Positions 43,746-52,379 of a stretch of 64,000 bases of DNA are shown one piece after another. The position numbers and the translations under genes are program-made. The stretch covers positions 434,001 through 498,000 of the forward strand of contig OZ219748.1 in assembly GCA_964291335.2 (NCBI GenBank), read 5' to 3'. This DNA is from G964291335 sp964291335. GTDB lineage: Bacteria > Chloroflexota > Dehalococcoidia > Lucifugimonadales > UBA3495. The notes below the pieces were generated by a model that saw only the letters and a list, made by a program, of their open reading frames with translations, had not been told where the DNA came from and did no database searches. Numbering within the stretch: position 1 is the stretch's first letter; every line of letters begins with the position of its first letter.

Positions 43746-44618
43746 CTATAGCTGCTCCAGCGCCGGGCGCGATAGCATCATCTTGACCGGGCTGATGGGC
43801 CGGAAGGTGCGGGACACCCGCACGTCGCCCGCCAGGCTGCACAGAGTATAGGCGTCATAGGGGGCCAAACCCTTTTCCCGGACCAGAAAATCCACCATAT
43901 CCCTTACCGCCTGCTTCATGGCCGGCGCCAACTCCTCCCCGTAAGACAGCACCACGAAATACTCCGGCGTCAGGGCCCGCGGGCTGGTCAGGTTCATCTC
44001 CTTTGCCACGGTTACCCGAATGTGGCTATCGGCAGCGCATTCGGCGCCGGTGCCGGCCACTGCGCCGTCGCCCACCACGGCATGGCAATCACCCAAAGCC
44101 AGCAGCCCGCCCGCCACAAATACCGGCAGATAAATCACGCTGCCGGCCACCAGCTCCTTCATGTCTATATCTCCCCCATAGGGGCCGCTGTCGCTGGCGG
44201 TGTTTTGCACATAGGCCGGCGTGGTAGCCACAAAACCCATAGAGGGCGACATGGGCAGCTTGAGGCCGCCAGGCAGCAGCACCATGTTAGCTTCGAAGGT
44301 CATCAGAGTAGGGTAGCCTTCGGTAAATTCCTCTTCCAGAAAACCGCGGCCGGGCAGCACCATGTGCGCTGCCCCATACCGGGGGGTAATACTGAAGAAT
44401 TCGACCTTGAGGGCATCGCCCGGTTCAGCCCCGTTAACATAGATGGGGCCGGTGGCCGGGCCTTTAAGGGACCTGGCATCCAGAGCCGCTGGATCGCGCA
44501 ACCCCGCAAAAGCGTCCCAGGTTTCCACAATCAGTTCTTCACCGGAATCGATGGTTATGGCCGCTTCGCCTTCCGGCTCCAGGAAGTAGATATGCTTGTC
44601 TCGACTTAAACGCTTCAT
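43746..44618 (-). CDS. Acetamidase/formamidase family protein
   Basis: Amidohydrolase-like protein of 290 aa in the FmdA/AmdA family, which releases ammonia from short amides. Visible: GPIYVNGAEPGDALKVEF near residue 58, GGDIDMKELVAGSVIYLPVF and LLALGDCHAVVGDGAVAGTG near 150-195, the most conserved part with its metal-binding D-H. The C-terminal region has AYTLCSLAGDVRVSR. Its ATG overlaps the stop of the SbcD-like gene by four bases, so the two are coupled. Length is near the family norm. Substrate not assigned. Confidence 0.9.
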   Translation of the reverse strand: MKRLSRDKHIYFLEPEGEAAITIDSGEELIVETWDAFAGLRDPAALDARSLKGPATGPIYVNGAEPGDALKVEFFSITPRYGAAHMVLPGRGFLEEEFTEGYPTLMTFEANMVLLPGGLKLPMSPSMGFVATTPAYVQNTASDSGPYGGDIDMKELVAGSVIYLPVFVAGGLLALGDCHAVVGDGAVAGTGAECAADSHIRVTVAKEMNLTSPRALTPEYFVVLSYGEELAPAMKQAVRDMVDFLVREKGLAPYDAYTLCSLAGDVRVSRTFRPISPVKMMLSRPALEQL

Positions 44619-45409
44619 CTATTGCCTCCTCCTTTGCCGTCCGCCTGGCGAAGACTCTGAGCGGCATCGGCTGCCGCCGGCATTGCCAGGGGCAAAGCAA
44701 CTTGCCGGACTGATACCCTTTCCGTCAGCCCCGGTTCCAGGGCCACGACGTTAACCGTTACCGTTTCATCGTCCCGAGCGGCGCCCAAGGGGGAACCGGA
44801 GTAACAGGCAATGGTATCGCCCTGGGAAACATCCGCGAACCGCTCCCAGTGGCCCAATGCCAGGTAGTGGCAAGGAGCCGCAGCAACTTCTGCCGGGTAA
44901 ACCGGCGAGGAACGCCGGACGTTGTCATAGTCAAAATGGTAATGGCCGTGTGCCAGGGCCACCAGCCAGCGCCCCGCCGCTGCTGGCGGCATCCCCAGCA
45001 AGGGCCGAAAGTCCGGCGTATGTTCCGTCATGGCCCGTCCCCAGAAGTCCACTGTCAACCCCGGCAGAGAAATCACCTGACCTTTCGGCTGCCTGAACAG
45101 CAGCAGGTTGCCGGGGGCCTTGGCAAAGGGATGGCGCCGGTAAAGGGAATCGCGATGGTAAAGGTCATGGTTGCCGGGAAGCACGATTACCGGGAAGCCG
45201 GCCTGGGCTACCTGAGATACGAAAAAATCCAGCACCCGATCGGGCACCCGCGCATGGTCAAACACATCCCCGACAACCAGCAGGGCATCGGCTTCAAGCG
45301 TCCTCGCTCCGGCAAGGACCGCGCGGAAGGCTGCCTCGGCCAGCTCCGGCTGCCAGTCCACCCCCAGGTGCGTGTCGGAAGTATGTACCAGACGAACCCT
45401 TTTCTTGCT
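44615..45409 (-). CDS. SbcD/Mre11-like metallophosphoesterase
   Basis: A 264-aa calcineurin-fold phosphoesterase: VHTSDTHLGVDW, VVGDVFDHARVP, LPGNHDLYH, ALAHGHYHF and LALGHWERF, the full set of metal motifs in the SbcD/Mre11 order. It is shorter than SbcD and no SbcC is adjacent, so it may act on another phosphodiester. GTG at 45409 has AAGGAG six bases upstream; the frame extends to 45499 without a good site. Followed by the formamidase gene with ATGA overlap. Confidence 0.86.
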   Translation of the reverse strand, partial: SKKRVRLVHTSDTHLGVDWQPELAEAAFRAVLAGARTLEADALLVVGDVFDHARVPDRVLDFFVSQVAQAGFPVIVLPGNHDLYHRDSLYRRHPFAKAPGNLLLFRQPKGQVISLPGLTVDFWGRAMTEHTPDFRPLLGMPPAAAGRWLVALAHGHYHFDYDNVRRSSPVYPAEVAAAPCHYLALGHWERFADVSQGDTIACYSGSPLGAARDDETVTVNVVALEPGLTERVSVRQVALPLAMPAAADAAQSLRQADGKGGGNR

Positions 45410-45525
45410 CACCGCGCGCTCCTTCAGTATTTGTGCAATATTGGTATCGTCTGATTCCGCCTCGGCAAATTCTAACTTCCCCGGTGCAGACGGTTGCAAC
45501 CTCTTCGGAAGCAGACGCCTGGCCG

Positions 45526-46725
45526 CTAAATCGGCTCTGGGCCAACAACCCCTTGCCGACGCAGTTGGGCAACGGTACTGGCATCGTAACCCAGTTCTTC
45601 CAGAATCTCACCGCTGTGTTCACCCAAAAGGGGTGGCGGTCGTCTGATAATGGATGGCGTTTCGGCCAGCTTAAGCGGCGAATTGGGGACACGCAGCTGC
45701 GGGACTTTGGGATGCGACATTTCGGCAATCATGTTGCGCGCCTGCACCTGGGGATTGTTGACTACATCGGCGACCTGGTTAATCGGTCCGCAAGGCACCC
45801 CTGCCTGCCCGATGACCTCAATCCACTCGGCGGCGGTCCTGGTGCGAAACAAATCGCTGAGCAGCGCCACGCACTGGCTGCGGTTGGCCACCCGGTCGTC
45901 ATTGGTGCGAAAGCGGGGGTCATCCAGTAAATCGGGCCGTTCAATAGCATGGCAAAATCGCCCCCAAAGGCCCTGATTGGCTACCCCTACAATGAAGTAG
46001 CCGTCAGCTGCCGGGAAGCTCTGGTAAGGGACAAGACCGGGGTGGCCGGAGCCTAACCGCTGCGGCGCCACGCCGGTAGCCATATAGGCCGTGGCGTGAT
46101 AGCTCAGGGCGGCAACCTGCCCGTCCAGCAGGGCCGCCTCAACATATTGCCCCTGACCGGTTTGCCGCCGGTGGTACAGCGCAGTTACCAGGGAGCCGTA
46201 AGCCAGCATGCCGGTAAACAAATCCACCAGCGAAAAGCCAACCCGCATGGGCAAGCCCTCCGGCTCTCCGGTCAAATCCATCAACCCACTGTAGGCTTGA
46301 ATCAGCAGGTCGTAACCGGGCTTTTCGGCCATAGGCCCGGTGCGCCCGTAGCCGGAAATAGCGCAGTAGATAATGCCCGGGTTAAGCTGACGCAGGGCCT
46401 CATAACCCAAACCCATACGCTCCAGGGCGCCGGCTCGAAAACTCTCCACCACAATGTCCGCTTCAGCGGCCAGGGAGCGGACTATCTTCCGTCCTTCCTC
46501 TTCCCGAAGGTTCAGGGTGAGGCTGCGCTTGTTCCGGTTGAAAGAGACGAACTGAGTGCTTTCGCCATTCCAGAAAGGAGTCCAGGAACGAGTTTCGTCG
46601 CCCCGTTCCGGCTCTTCTATCTTAATGACGTCGGCGCCCAGATCGCCCAGCAGCATGGTGCAAAAAGGCCCGGCCAGGGTTCGGGTTAAATCCACTACTT
46701 TAACGTTTTCCAGGGCCGAAGCCAT
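45526..46725 (-). CDS. CaiB/BaiF family III CoA-transferase
   Basis: Transfers CoA between acyl-CoA and a free acid through an aspartyl-CoA intermediate. The 399-aa product begins LENVKVVDLTRTLAGPFCTM, continues LGDLGADVIKIEEPERGDETR, and has the catalytic Asp in KPGYDLLIQAYSGLMDLTG near residue 170. A C-terminal LGEHSGEILEELGYD follows. AGGAGGT upstream of the ATG at 46725 sets the start. Such enzymes are abundant in SAR202-type genomes. Substrate unknown. Confidence 0.94.
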   Translation of the reverse strand: MASALENVKVVDLTRTLAGPFCTMLLGDLGADVIKIEEPERGDETRSWTPFWNGESTQFVSFNRNKRSLTLNLREEEGRKIVRSLAAEADIVVESFRAGALERMGLGYEALRQLNPGIIYCAISGYGRTGPMAEKPGYDLLIQAYSGLMDLTGEPEGLPMRVGFSLVDLFTGMLAYGSLVTALYHRRQTGQGQYVEAALLDGQVAALSYHATAYMATGVAPQRLGSGHPGLVPYQSFPAADGYFIVGVANQGLWGRFCHAIERPDLLDDPRFRTNDDRVANRSQCVALLSDLFRTRTAAEWIEVIGQAGVPCGPINQVADVVNNPQVQARNMIAEMSHPKVPQLRVPNSPLKLAETPSIIRRPPPLLGEHSGEILEELGYDASTVAQLRRQGVVGPEPI

Positions 46726-46977
46726 GGAGACCTCCTGTCTATCCGGTAAAGTCAAACCGCCCGGCATTATAGCACGCCGGCATTACGTTAACCGTAAGCC
46801 CCCGGCCTCTCCCTCGCTGCCGCTCATGCCTGCTACCTCCCCCGGAGCTTCTCCTGTCAAGGGGGTAATTCCGGCGACAATAGGCATATCCCGAAAGAAG
46901 TGCATTGGTATGGCCCGGCGATTTATTTGGTAATATGTTAACCTGACGGGGAACAAATTCCCGCACTGGTTGGTGTA

Positions 46978-47934
46978 ATGATGAGGCAGCAGGACAGGCC
47001 GTTCATTATAGTATTTGGCGGCATTAACATGGACCTGGTAACCTTGGCCCCCCGTTTTCCCCAGGCCGGGGAAACGGTAACCGGGAGCCGGTTCATTACG
47101 TATCCTGGCGGAAAAGGGGCTAATCAGGCCGTCGCCGCCGCCCGTATGGGGGCCCAGGTGAACATGGTAGGGCGAATTGGCGACGATGTCTTTGGCCCCC
47201 AGGCGCTTACTACCTTGTATGATGTGGGAGTGGACGTGTCCGGTGTGCGGGCCACTTCGGGTGTCCATACCGGCATCGCAGCAATTACCATAGACGAAAT
47301 GTCCCAGAACAGCATCGTCCAGGTTCTCGGGGCCAACGACACTTGCGGCCCCGATGAACTTTCAAGAATAATGCGCCTGCTGCCTCGGGCGGCGGCGGTT
47401 CTGCTTCAACTGGAAGTGTCCATAGACTTGTCCCTGCAGGTAGCGCAGGCGGCGGCGGCGCAGGGTGTGAAAGTCATCCTGGACCCCAGTCCGGGGCGGC
47501 CCCTGCCCGATGAAATTTACCCCTGCTGCGATATAATTACCCCTAATGAAACCGACGCCCGGGCCCTGGGGCATTTAGCGGTAACCGATCGGGCAACAGC
47601 GGCCATGGCCGCCGGCAGCTTTTTAGCCAAGGGGGTCGGCGCGGTGGTAATTAAACTGGGCTCCAATGGCGTCTATTATGCCACCCCTCAAGGCAGCCAG
47701 TACCAGGAAGCTATTCCCGTAGAGGCGGTTGATTCTGTAGGGGCCGGGGACGCTTTTAACGGAGCGTTGGCGGTAGCGCTGCTGGAGCGGCAGAACCTGG
47801 AGCAGGCAGTAAAAATTGCTTCCGCCGCCGGCGCCCTGGCCGTTACCAGGTTCGGGGCGCAGGATTCCATGCCGACCAGAACCGAGGTTGATGACCTGCT
47901 GGCGGAACACGGGTATCACCTTCCCTGGGACTAG
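46978..47934 (+). CDS. rbsK: PfkB-family carbohydrate kinase, ribokinase-like
   Basis: A 318-aa sugar kinase. The first PfkB signature is GGKGANQAVAAARMGAQVNMVG near residues 43-64. The ATP/base region includes LDPSPGRPLPDEI and ITPNETDARAL. The second signature is VDSVGAGDAFNGALAVAL near residue 255, with the catalytic Asp. The overall order and length fit ribokinase. No ribose transporter is adjacent; the Nudix gene starts three bases after its stop. The exact sugar is not proven. Confidence 0.9.
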   Translation: MMRQQDRPFIIVFGGINMDLVTLAPRFPQAGETVTGSRFITYPGGKGANQAVAAARMGAQVNMVGRIGDDVFGPQALTTLYDVGVDVSGVRATSGVHTGIAAITIDEMSQNSIVQVLGANDTCGPDELSRIMRLLPRAAAVLLQLEVSIDLSLQVAQAAAAQGVKVILDPSPGRPLPDEIYPCCDIITPNETDARALGHLAVTDRATAAMAAGSFLAKGVGAVVIKLGSNGVYYATPQGSQYQEAIPVEAVDSVGAGDAFNGALAVALLERQNLEQAVKIASAAGALAVTRFGAQDSMPTRTEVDDLLAEHGYHLPWD

Positions 47935-47937
47935 CCA

Positions 47938-48441
47938 ATGCCGGATGATGACAAATTCTGCGCCTCTTGTGGCGCTGCCCTGGCGCTGCGAGAGCGCGAA
48001 GGTCAGGTTCGGCCGGTCTGCCCGGCTTGCGGGCGCGTGGTTTTCTATGACCCCAAGCTGGTGGCAGTAACTATAGTAAGTCGCGGAGACCAGGTGCTGA
48101 TGGTGTGCCGGGCGAGGGAACCGGGCTATGGTCTGTGGAGCATTCCCGGCGGTTATGTTGACCGGGGGGAAGTGGTGGAAGCAGCGGCAGCCCGAGAGGT
48201 GTGGGAAGAAACCGGCCTGGAAATTGACATCGCGGGCTTGCTGGGAATATTCTCCGAAGCCGGCCGTTCAGTCGTGGTGGCAGCGTATGCCGGTTCCGTA
48301 GCCGGCGGCAACTTGCAGGCCGGCCCGGAAACACTGGACGCCGATTTTTTTCACCCGGACGCTTTGCCGTCCCTGGCCTTTCCCCAGGACACCCGGCTGC
48401 TGGCCTGCTGGCAGGAATACCGGCATACCGGCCGGAAATGA
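47938..48441 (+). CDS. Nudix hydrolase with N-terminal zinc ribbon
   Basis: A 167-aa protein. CASCG and CPACG near residues 8 and 28 form a zinc ribbon. The Nudix box G-x5-E-x7-REVWEETGLEI follows GGYVDRGE near residue 72. Zn-ribbon Nudix proteins include NADH pyrophosphatase NudC-type and NUDT-like enzymes, but the NudC SQPWPFPxS motif is absent, so I leave the substrate open. It directly follows rbsK (3 nt), implying co-transcription. Confidence 0.92.
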   Translation: MPDDDKFCASCGAALALREREGQVRPVCPACGRVVFYDPKLVAVTIVSRGDQVLMVCRAREPGYGLWSIPGGYVDRGEVVEAAAAREVWEETGLEIDIAGLLGIFSEAGRSVVVAAYAGSVAGGNLQAGPETLDADFFHPDALPSLAFPQDTRLLACWQEYRHTGRK

Positions 48442-48496
48442 CGGGGACGTTCCCTCAATCAGGTCCGGGTTCTGATACCCGGAACCCCCGCCAACT

Positions 48497-49243
48497 ATGC
48501 TGACAACCTTTCGGTCAACCCTCAGCCACCTGAAGCGCTCTGCGCTGGATCTGATTCTGCCGACGCGCTGCCTGGGCTGCCGCCGAGAGGGGGACCTGCT
48601 TTGCCCGCCCTGCATCGCCGGTACGACGCAGTTGGCAGAGCCGTACTGCCGAATCTGCGCCGACCCGGGGGTGGCCGGGTTATGCCGCCGTTGTCGCCAG
48701 GCGGCGCCGGCCTGCGACGGCATCCGCGCCCCTTACCTGATGGAAGGCGCAGTGCGACGCGGCATACACAGCCTGAAATACCGCAATGTGCGCGCGGCAG
48801 CTATGCCATTAGCGCAACTGCTGGCTGATTACCTTGCCGACAACCCGGTCCCCGGCGAGGTAATCGTTCCTGCGCCGCTGCACCAACGACGGCTGCGGGA
48901 AAGGGGCTATAACCAAGCGGGGCTGATGGCCCGGGAGTTGGGAAAACTCACCGGGCTTCCGGTAAACGAAAACCTGCTGATTCGCGCCCGGGAAACGCTG
49001 CCGCAAGTCCGCACCACCACCGTGCAGCAGAGAAGGGAAAACCTGGCTGGCGCTTTTGTGTGCCTCGAACCCGCCGCCGGGCAAGCCATCCTCCTGGTGG
49101 ACGACGTTGCTACTACCGGCAGCACCCTGTCGGCCGGCGCTGCGGCGTTAAAGGAGGCCGGCGCAGCCTCGGTGTGGGGCTTGACCATTGCCCGGGAAGG
49201 CCGCGCCTATCCGGGGCCGTCGGCTGTTGAACCGCCCCCTTGA
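48497..49243 (+). CDS. comF: ComF-family phosphoribosyltransferase
   Basis: A 248-aa protein with an N-terminal zinc-finger-like set of cysteines (CLGC, CPPC, CRIC, CRRC within the first 68 residues). The PRTase domain follows: VPAPLHQRRLRERGYNQA near residue 121 and the PRPP motif ILLVDDVATTGSTL near 198. ComF homologues are linked to DNA uptake/processing in competent bacteria. No other competence genes are here. It ends convergent with the DinB-like gene. Confidence 0.92.
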   Translation: MLTTFRSTLSHLKRSALDLILPTRCLGCRREGDLLCPPCIAGTTQLAEPYCRICADPGVAGLCRRCRQAAPACDGIRAPYLMEGAVRRGIHSLKYRNVRAAAMPLAQLLADYLADNPVPGEVIVPAPLHQRRLRERGYNQAGLMARELGKLTGLPVNENLLIRARETLPQVRTTTVQQRRENLAGAFVCLEPAAGQAILLVDDVATTGSTLSAGAAALKEAGAASVWGLTIAREGRAYPGPSAVEPPP

Positions 49244-49270
49244 TTCCCGTTCCACCCTTCCGTAAAAGGC

Positions 49271-49930
49271 TTAAGGCTCGCTGCGGTCCCACCCGGGCAG
49301 AGCGTGGTAGCCCTCCAGGGGAATATCAACCACTGCCGGCAGCCCCTGGGCTTTTTTAAGCCGCTGAATGTTGTAAAGGTGGGTTATATACTCAAACCAG
49401 CGGTGCCGGAAGGTAGCCTCCAGCGAAATGTAGCCCTGGCTTGGGTCATTCGGGTCCTGGCGTACCCCGCTGGAATGCGCTTCCAGCCAGTGAAGTTGCC
49501 CGCCAATGTTGCTGGGCAATTCCTTGCGGCGCATCGAATCTACCGTTTCCGCTTCCAGCACAGAGCAGGCGAAATCCAGGCCTTTGCGCAAAACCGCCAT
49601 AATCGAATCCAGTTCCCAATACCTGGTTTCGTCTAAACGCCGGTCGTAGGGCGAATCAATGATTCCCTCCCGGTCGTCAATTTCCGGCAGCCCTTCAGTG
49701 AACAGAAGCTCGCCCCACCGCCGCAGCAGCCAGCGGAAGTCGCCAGAAGCCACGTGGCTGACATTGCGCCGAATGCTCCACTCGCTCCACCCCCAGCGGT
49801 CAGACTGGAAGTCGAGCTGTTCGTCGGTCAGACCGGCCAGCTCCCGAAGATACATATCGTAAATTTCAGTGCGGAACTGGGGGAAGAGGGTAATTCCCGG
49901 GGCGTCGCCGGATATTTGCTGCTGAGCCAT
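49271..49930 (-). CDS. DinB-superfamily protein
   Basis: A 219-aa four-helix-bundle protein of the DinB/YfiT metal-binding superfamily. It shows WGWSEWSIRRNVSHVASGDF with the first metal His near residue 59, and ATFRHRWFEYITHLYNIQRL with the later His pair near 175-190. These proteins are putative metal-dependent thiol or hydrolase enzymes with no single established role. GGAAGG lies 6 bases upstream of the ATG. Followed upstream on the same strand by an unknown 201-aa gene. Confidence 0.82.
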   Translation of the reverse strand: MAQQQISGDAPGITLFPQFRTEIYDMYLRELAGLTDEQLDFQSDRWGWSEWSIRRNVSHVASGDFRWLLRRWGELLFTEGLPEIDDREGIIDSPYDRRLDETRYWELDSIMAVLRKGLDFACSVLEAETVDSMRRKELPSNIGGQLHWLEAHSSGVRQDPNDPSQGYISLEATFRHRWFEYITHLYNIQRLKKAQGLPAVVDIPLEGYHALPGWDRSEP

Positions 49931-49971
49931 AACATACCTTCCAAACCAGCGGGTTGCTTAAACGTAAGGAA

Positions 49972-50577
49972 TTAAACGCCGGCCGAATTTGCGGCTTGGG
50001 GTCGTACCCAGGTTTCCGACCAGGCCAGGCAGGCGCTGCTGCTCTGCTTGTCGCCACGCATTTCCAGAATTGGCCGGCCCGCCACCACATTGCCGTTAAT
50101 GGTCAACTGGGCGCGGCGGGCGGGTATAAAACAACTGTAAACCCCGTGCGGGCGCCCCGGCGCGGTTCCGGCTTCAACCTTCAGCATATACGGTTCAAGG
50201 AAATCGTACCAGGTCAACAGTATTTCATCGTCTTCGCTCAACACCTTTTCCGTCCAGAAAGAACGGACATCCCCCGACTTGGTGAATTCGGCTTCGGCGA
50301 CCGGGATTTCCTGGTCCGCGAACTCCGGGAAAAGCAGGGTTTCTATCTCCTCCTGAAGCCAGCGGGCCAGCGCAATATTATCAGAGTAAATCCGAATCTC
50401 ATTGTCAATATCATCGCTTTTGAGAAAAAGAACGTGCCCGGCCCCGGCCGGAGAGAGCAAGACGCGCCAATGGCTTGTCCGGGTACTGTGGCCTTCGCTG
50501 CCATCCCGGGACAAGCGAATAAAGGAGTTCTCGCCGGTCAGGAGAATTTGATTAGGGTCGGTGGGGTTAGTAGTCAT
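49972..50577 (-). CDS. Unknown 201-aa protein
   Basis: Not recognised. The protein is soluble and mostly beta, with SHWRVLLSPAGAGHVLFLKSD, IRIYSDNIALARWLQEEIE and VYSCFIPARRAQLTINGNVV. It has no signal peptide and no cysteine pairs. It ends near the start of the DinB-like gene (41 nt), so they may be co-transcribed. A GGTGAAAG site before the ATG supports the start. A role in small-molecule catabolism, like its neighbours, is only a guess. Confidence 0.65.
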   Translation of the reverse strand: MTTNPTDPNQILLTGENSFIRLSRDGSEGHSTRTSHWRVLLSPAGAGHVLFLKSDDIDNEIRIYSDNIALARWLQEEIETLLFPEFADQEIPVAEAEFTKSGDVRSFWTEKVLSEDDEILLTWYDFLEPYMLKVEAGTAPGRPHGVYSCFIPARRAQLTINGNVVAGRPILEMRGDKQSSSACLAWSETWVRPQAANSAGV

Positions 50578-50615
50578 ACTTTCACCTGCTGATTCGGTTC
50601 AGGGGTTGCCTAACG

Positions 50616-50645
50616 GCATCAGCCTGCCGTGGGGCAGGCTGATGC
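50616..50645. terminator. Strong 13-bp hairpin
   Basis: GCATCAGCCTGCC, loop GTGG, GGCAGGCTGATGC: a perfect stem between the HMGL-like gene and the 201-aa gene. A second hairpin GGCTGCCG / CGGCAGCC (50693-50712) is close by. No T-tract, so termination is plausible but not assured. Confidence 0.5.
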
Positions 50646-50746
50646 TTCAATCTCCAGTTAATGTTCGTGATAACGGCATTCCATCGTGTCCTGGCTGCCG
50701 CTTCCGGCAGCCCAGGGCTGATGTGGCTGCTTCGCCCGGTTGCTGC

Positions 50747-51934
50747 CTAGTTATCCTTCGCTGGGAACCAGTCCTGCTTCCAGGGAAAGCTCCCGTTGGC
50801 TGAATCAAAGGCCGGGAGCCCCTGTTCGACTCGCTCCCGGTAAGGGCTGGTAATGGGCTGGGTATAGGGGTAAATACCGCCCTCGTAAACGCCGGGCCCC
50901 TCCTTGAAATGGCGCGCCTGCTCCAGCGTTTCGACAAAAGGCATATTCATGTCGTACAGCTGTTCAACCCGTTTGGGCCTGGGGCCGGCCTTGGAAACGT
51001 GCCCGAACAACTCTCGGCCAATGATGCGTTCCGCCATCCAGACGCAGTCAATCACTTTATCGATGTCCACGCCGGTCTCGACACCCATATCTTCCATCAT
51101 ATGCAACAGGTCTTCAGTGGGGGCCATGCCGGTGGCCCGGCCGTTGCCGCAGTAGGGGCAGCCGCCGTACCCGCCAATGGTTCCATCCAACTCCACCGTG
51201 TCATCCGGGCCCAGAATGCGCATGGCAGCATAGGCCGAGGCAATGGCCATATTGCGCCCGTTATGCAGGTGCAGCCGGAAATGGTTGATTTCCGGCCAGC
51301 GTTCCTTTACCCGATAGAGGCTTTCCTCTACTTTGGCCGGGGTGCAGTGGCTCATCGGGTCGCCCATCGAGCAGCTGACCACCTTAATGCCGACCTCATC
51401 CCACATACCGTGCTGCTTTTCGAACAGAGTCATGAGGCTGTCCACCGGGAACTCGCCCAGAAAGTTGGAACCCCAACTGGCATTGCAGCCGATGCCGGCC
51501 TCCTTGATATTGAGTTCCTGAGCCTGGGCGATAATCTGCGGCCACCGTTCCATCTCCTGCATTTGGGAGCGGTTGGTATTGCGCCGCACGAAAACGTCGC
51601 ACATATGGCAGGAAAGGCGGGGATATTGGTCCCGCTCAATGGTAAGCGGGGGCGAATATGTGCGGGCCCGTTCCACGCCCCGGGAATTCAGAGCCAAAGC
51701 CGTGTAAGTAACCTCCGGGTTGGGGTTAAAACGGTTGACGATTTCGTCAATCCGCTCCATTTGCGGCGTCCACTTGGGGCTGACAAAGGAACCGACTACT
51801 ATCTGCGGCAGACCGGTTTCGGAAAGGGCATCCAGCAACTCTACCTTGTCGTCAACGGAAATGGCAGCATCCTCAATTTGCATTCCCTCCCGCATCCCTT
51901 CCTCTTTATAAACAACTCGGGGCCACTGATACAT
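50747..51934 (-). CDS. HMGL-like (DRE-TIM) metallolyase
   Basis: Member of the HMG-CoA lyase / citramalate-homocitrate synthase superfamily, TIM-barrel aldol-type enzymes. The 395-aa protein has EEGMREGMQIE where relatives have RDGxQ, so the metal Asp is Glu here. HLHNGRNM gives the metal His pair, and TIGGYGGCPYCGNGRAT the loop with the catalytic Cys. AGGAGG abuts an ATG at 51940, but six bases downstream a second ATG (51934) is better spaced. Substrate unknown, probably an acyl-CoA or oxo acid. Confidence 0.86.
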   Translation of the reverse strand: MYQWPRVVYKEEGMREGMQIEDAAISVDDKVELLDALSETGLPQIVVGSFVSPKWTPQMERIDEIVNRFNPNPEVTYTALALNSRGVERARTYSPPLTIERDQYPRLSCHMCDVFVRRNTNRSQMQEMERWPQIIAQAQELNIKEAGIGCNASWGSNFLGEFPVDSLMTLFEKQHGMWDEVGIKVVSCSMGDPMSHCTPAKVEESLYRVKERWPEINHFRLHLHNGRNMAIASAYAAMRILGPDDTVELDGTIGGYGGCPYCGNGRATGMAPTEDLLHMMEDMGVETGVDIDKVIDCVWMAERIIGRELFGHVSKAGPRPKRVEQLYDMNMPFVETLEQARHFKEGPGVYEGGIYPYTQPITSPYRERVEQGLPAFDSANGSFPWKQDWFPAKDN

Positions 51935-52027
51935 AACCATCCTCCTCTAATCCAGCATACTTACGGAGAGCATTGAGGGGTAAAACGGGCCATACATAAA
52001 GCCCTTTGCAAGCCGGGGATTGGGCGA

Positions 52028-52056
52028 ATTGTATGGGCTGAACATTGCCTTGTCAA
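52028..52056 (-). promoter_or_regulatory. Promoter candidate for the HMGL-like gene
   Basis: Minus strand TTGACA (plus 52051-52056), 17 bases, TACAAT (52028-52033). One of the best sigma70-like matches in the window, 94 bp before the gene. Confidence 0.65.
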
Positions 52057-52079
52057 GGAATACCGGCGCCGGCTGGCAC

Positions 52080-52118
52080 GGGTATAGCTGGCGGGTATAG
52101 CTGGCGGGTATAGCTGGC
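52080..52118. repeat. Three tandem copies of a 13-bp unit
   Basis: GGGTATAGCTGGC three times without mismatch (52080-52092, 52093-52105, 52106-52118), with partial matches on both sides. It lies just upstream of the -35 of the HMGL promoter, in the divergent region, where iterated sites of an activator or repressor are expected. Confidence 0.85.
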
Positions 52119-52379
52119 ATGGGTACAAGGGTTGAAAACCGGTCAGCCTTAAGCTCACCGAAAACCCGGTGGTCATCAGCAGCGAAACTGCGCCAGAGGC
52201 AGCTAACGCCAAATCTTCGGCCGGGAAGCGCCAATCGGTTTAACCGGCGCTGCTTGCCAGTAATCCAATCTGGTTTTATATTGGGGTGCAACGAAAGTAC
52301 TGCCTTCAGCTCCGGGAAGCGCAGCATGGGCAACAATTCCCGAGTTTTCACAAAGCTCCAGCGGGTACGGGAGGGTGCG

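Larger units (their letters stand above)
51941..52379. other. Divergent intergenic region with tandem repeats
   Basis: A 439-nt gap between the HMGL-like (minus) and hydrolase-VOC (plus) genes. It contains a minus-strand promoter (52028-52056) and three tandem 13-bp units (52080-52118). The remaining 260 nt show no recognisable gene. An open frame through it on the plus strand (from 52119) is in frame with the hydrolase but has no ribosome site. Confidence 0.5.

Noticed and set aside
46850..46875. Minus-strand TTGACA before the CoA-transferase
   Set aside because: No -10-like hexamer at 16-19 bases.
50693..50712. Second hairpin as an intrinsic terminator
   Set aside because: No T-tract on either strand; noted only as structure.
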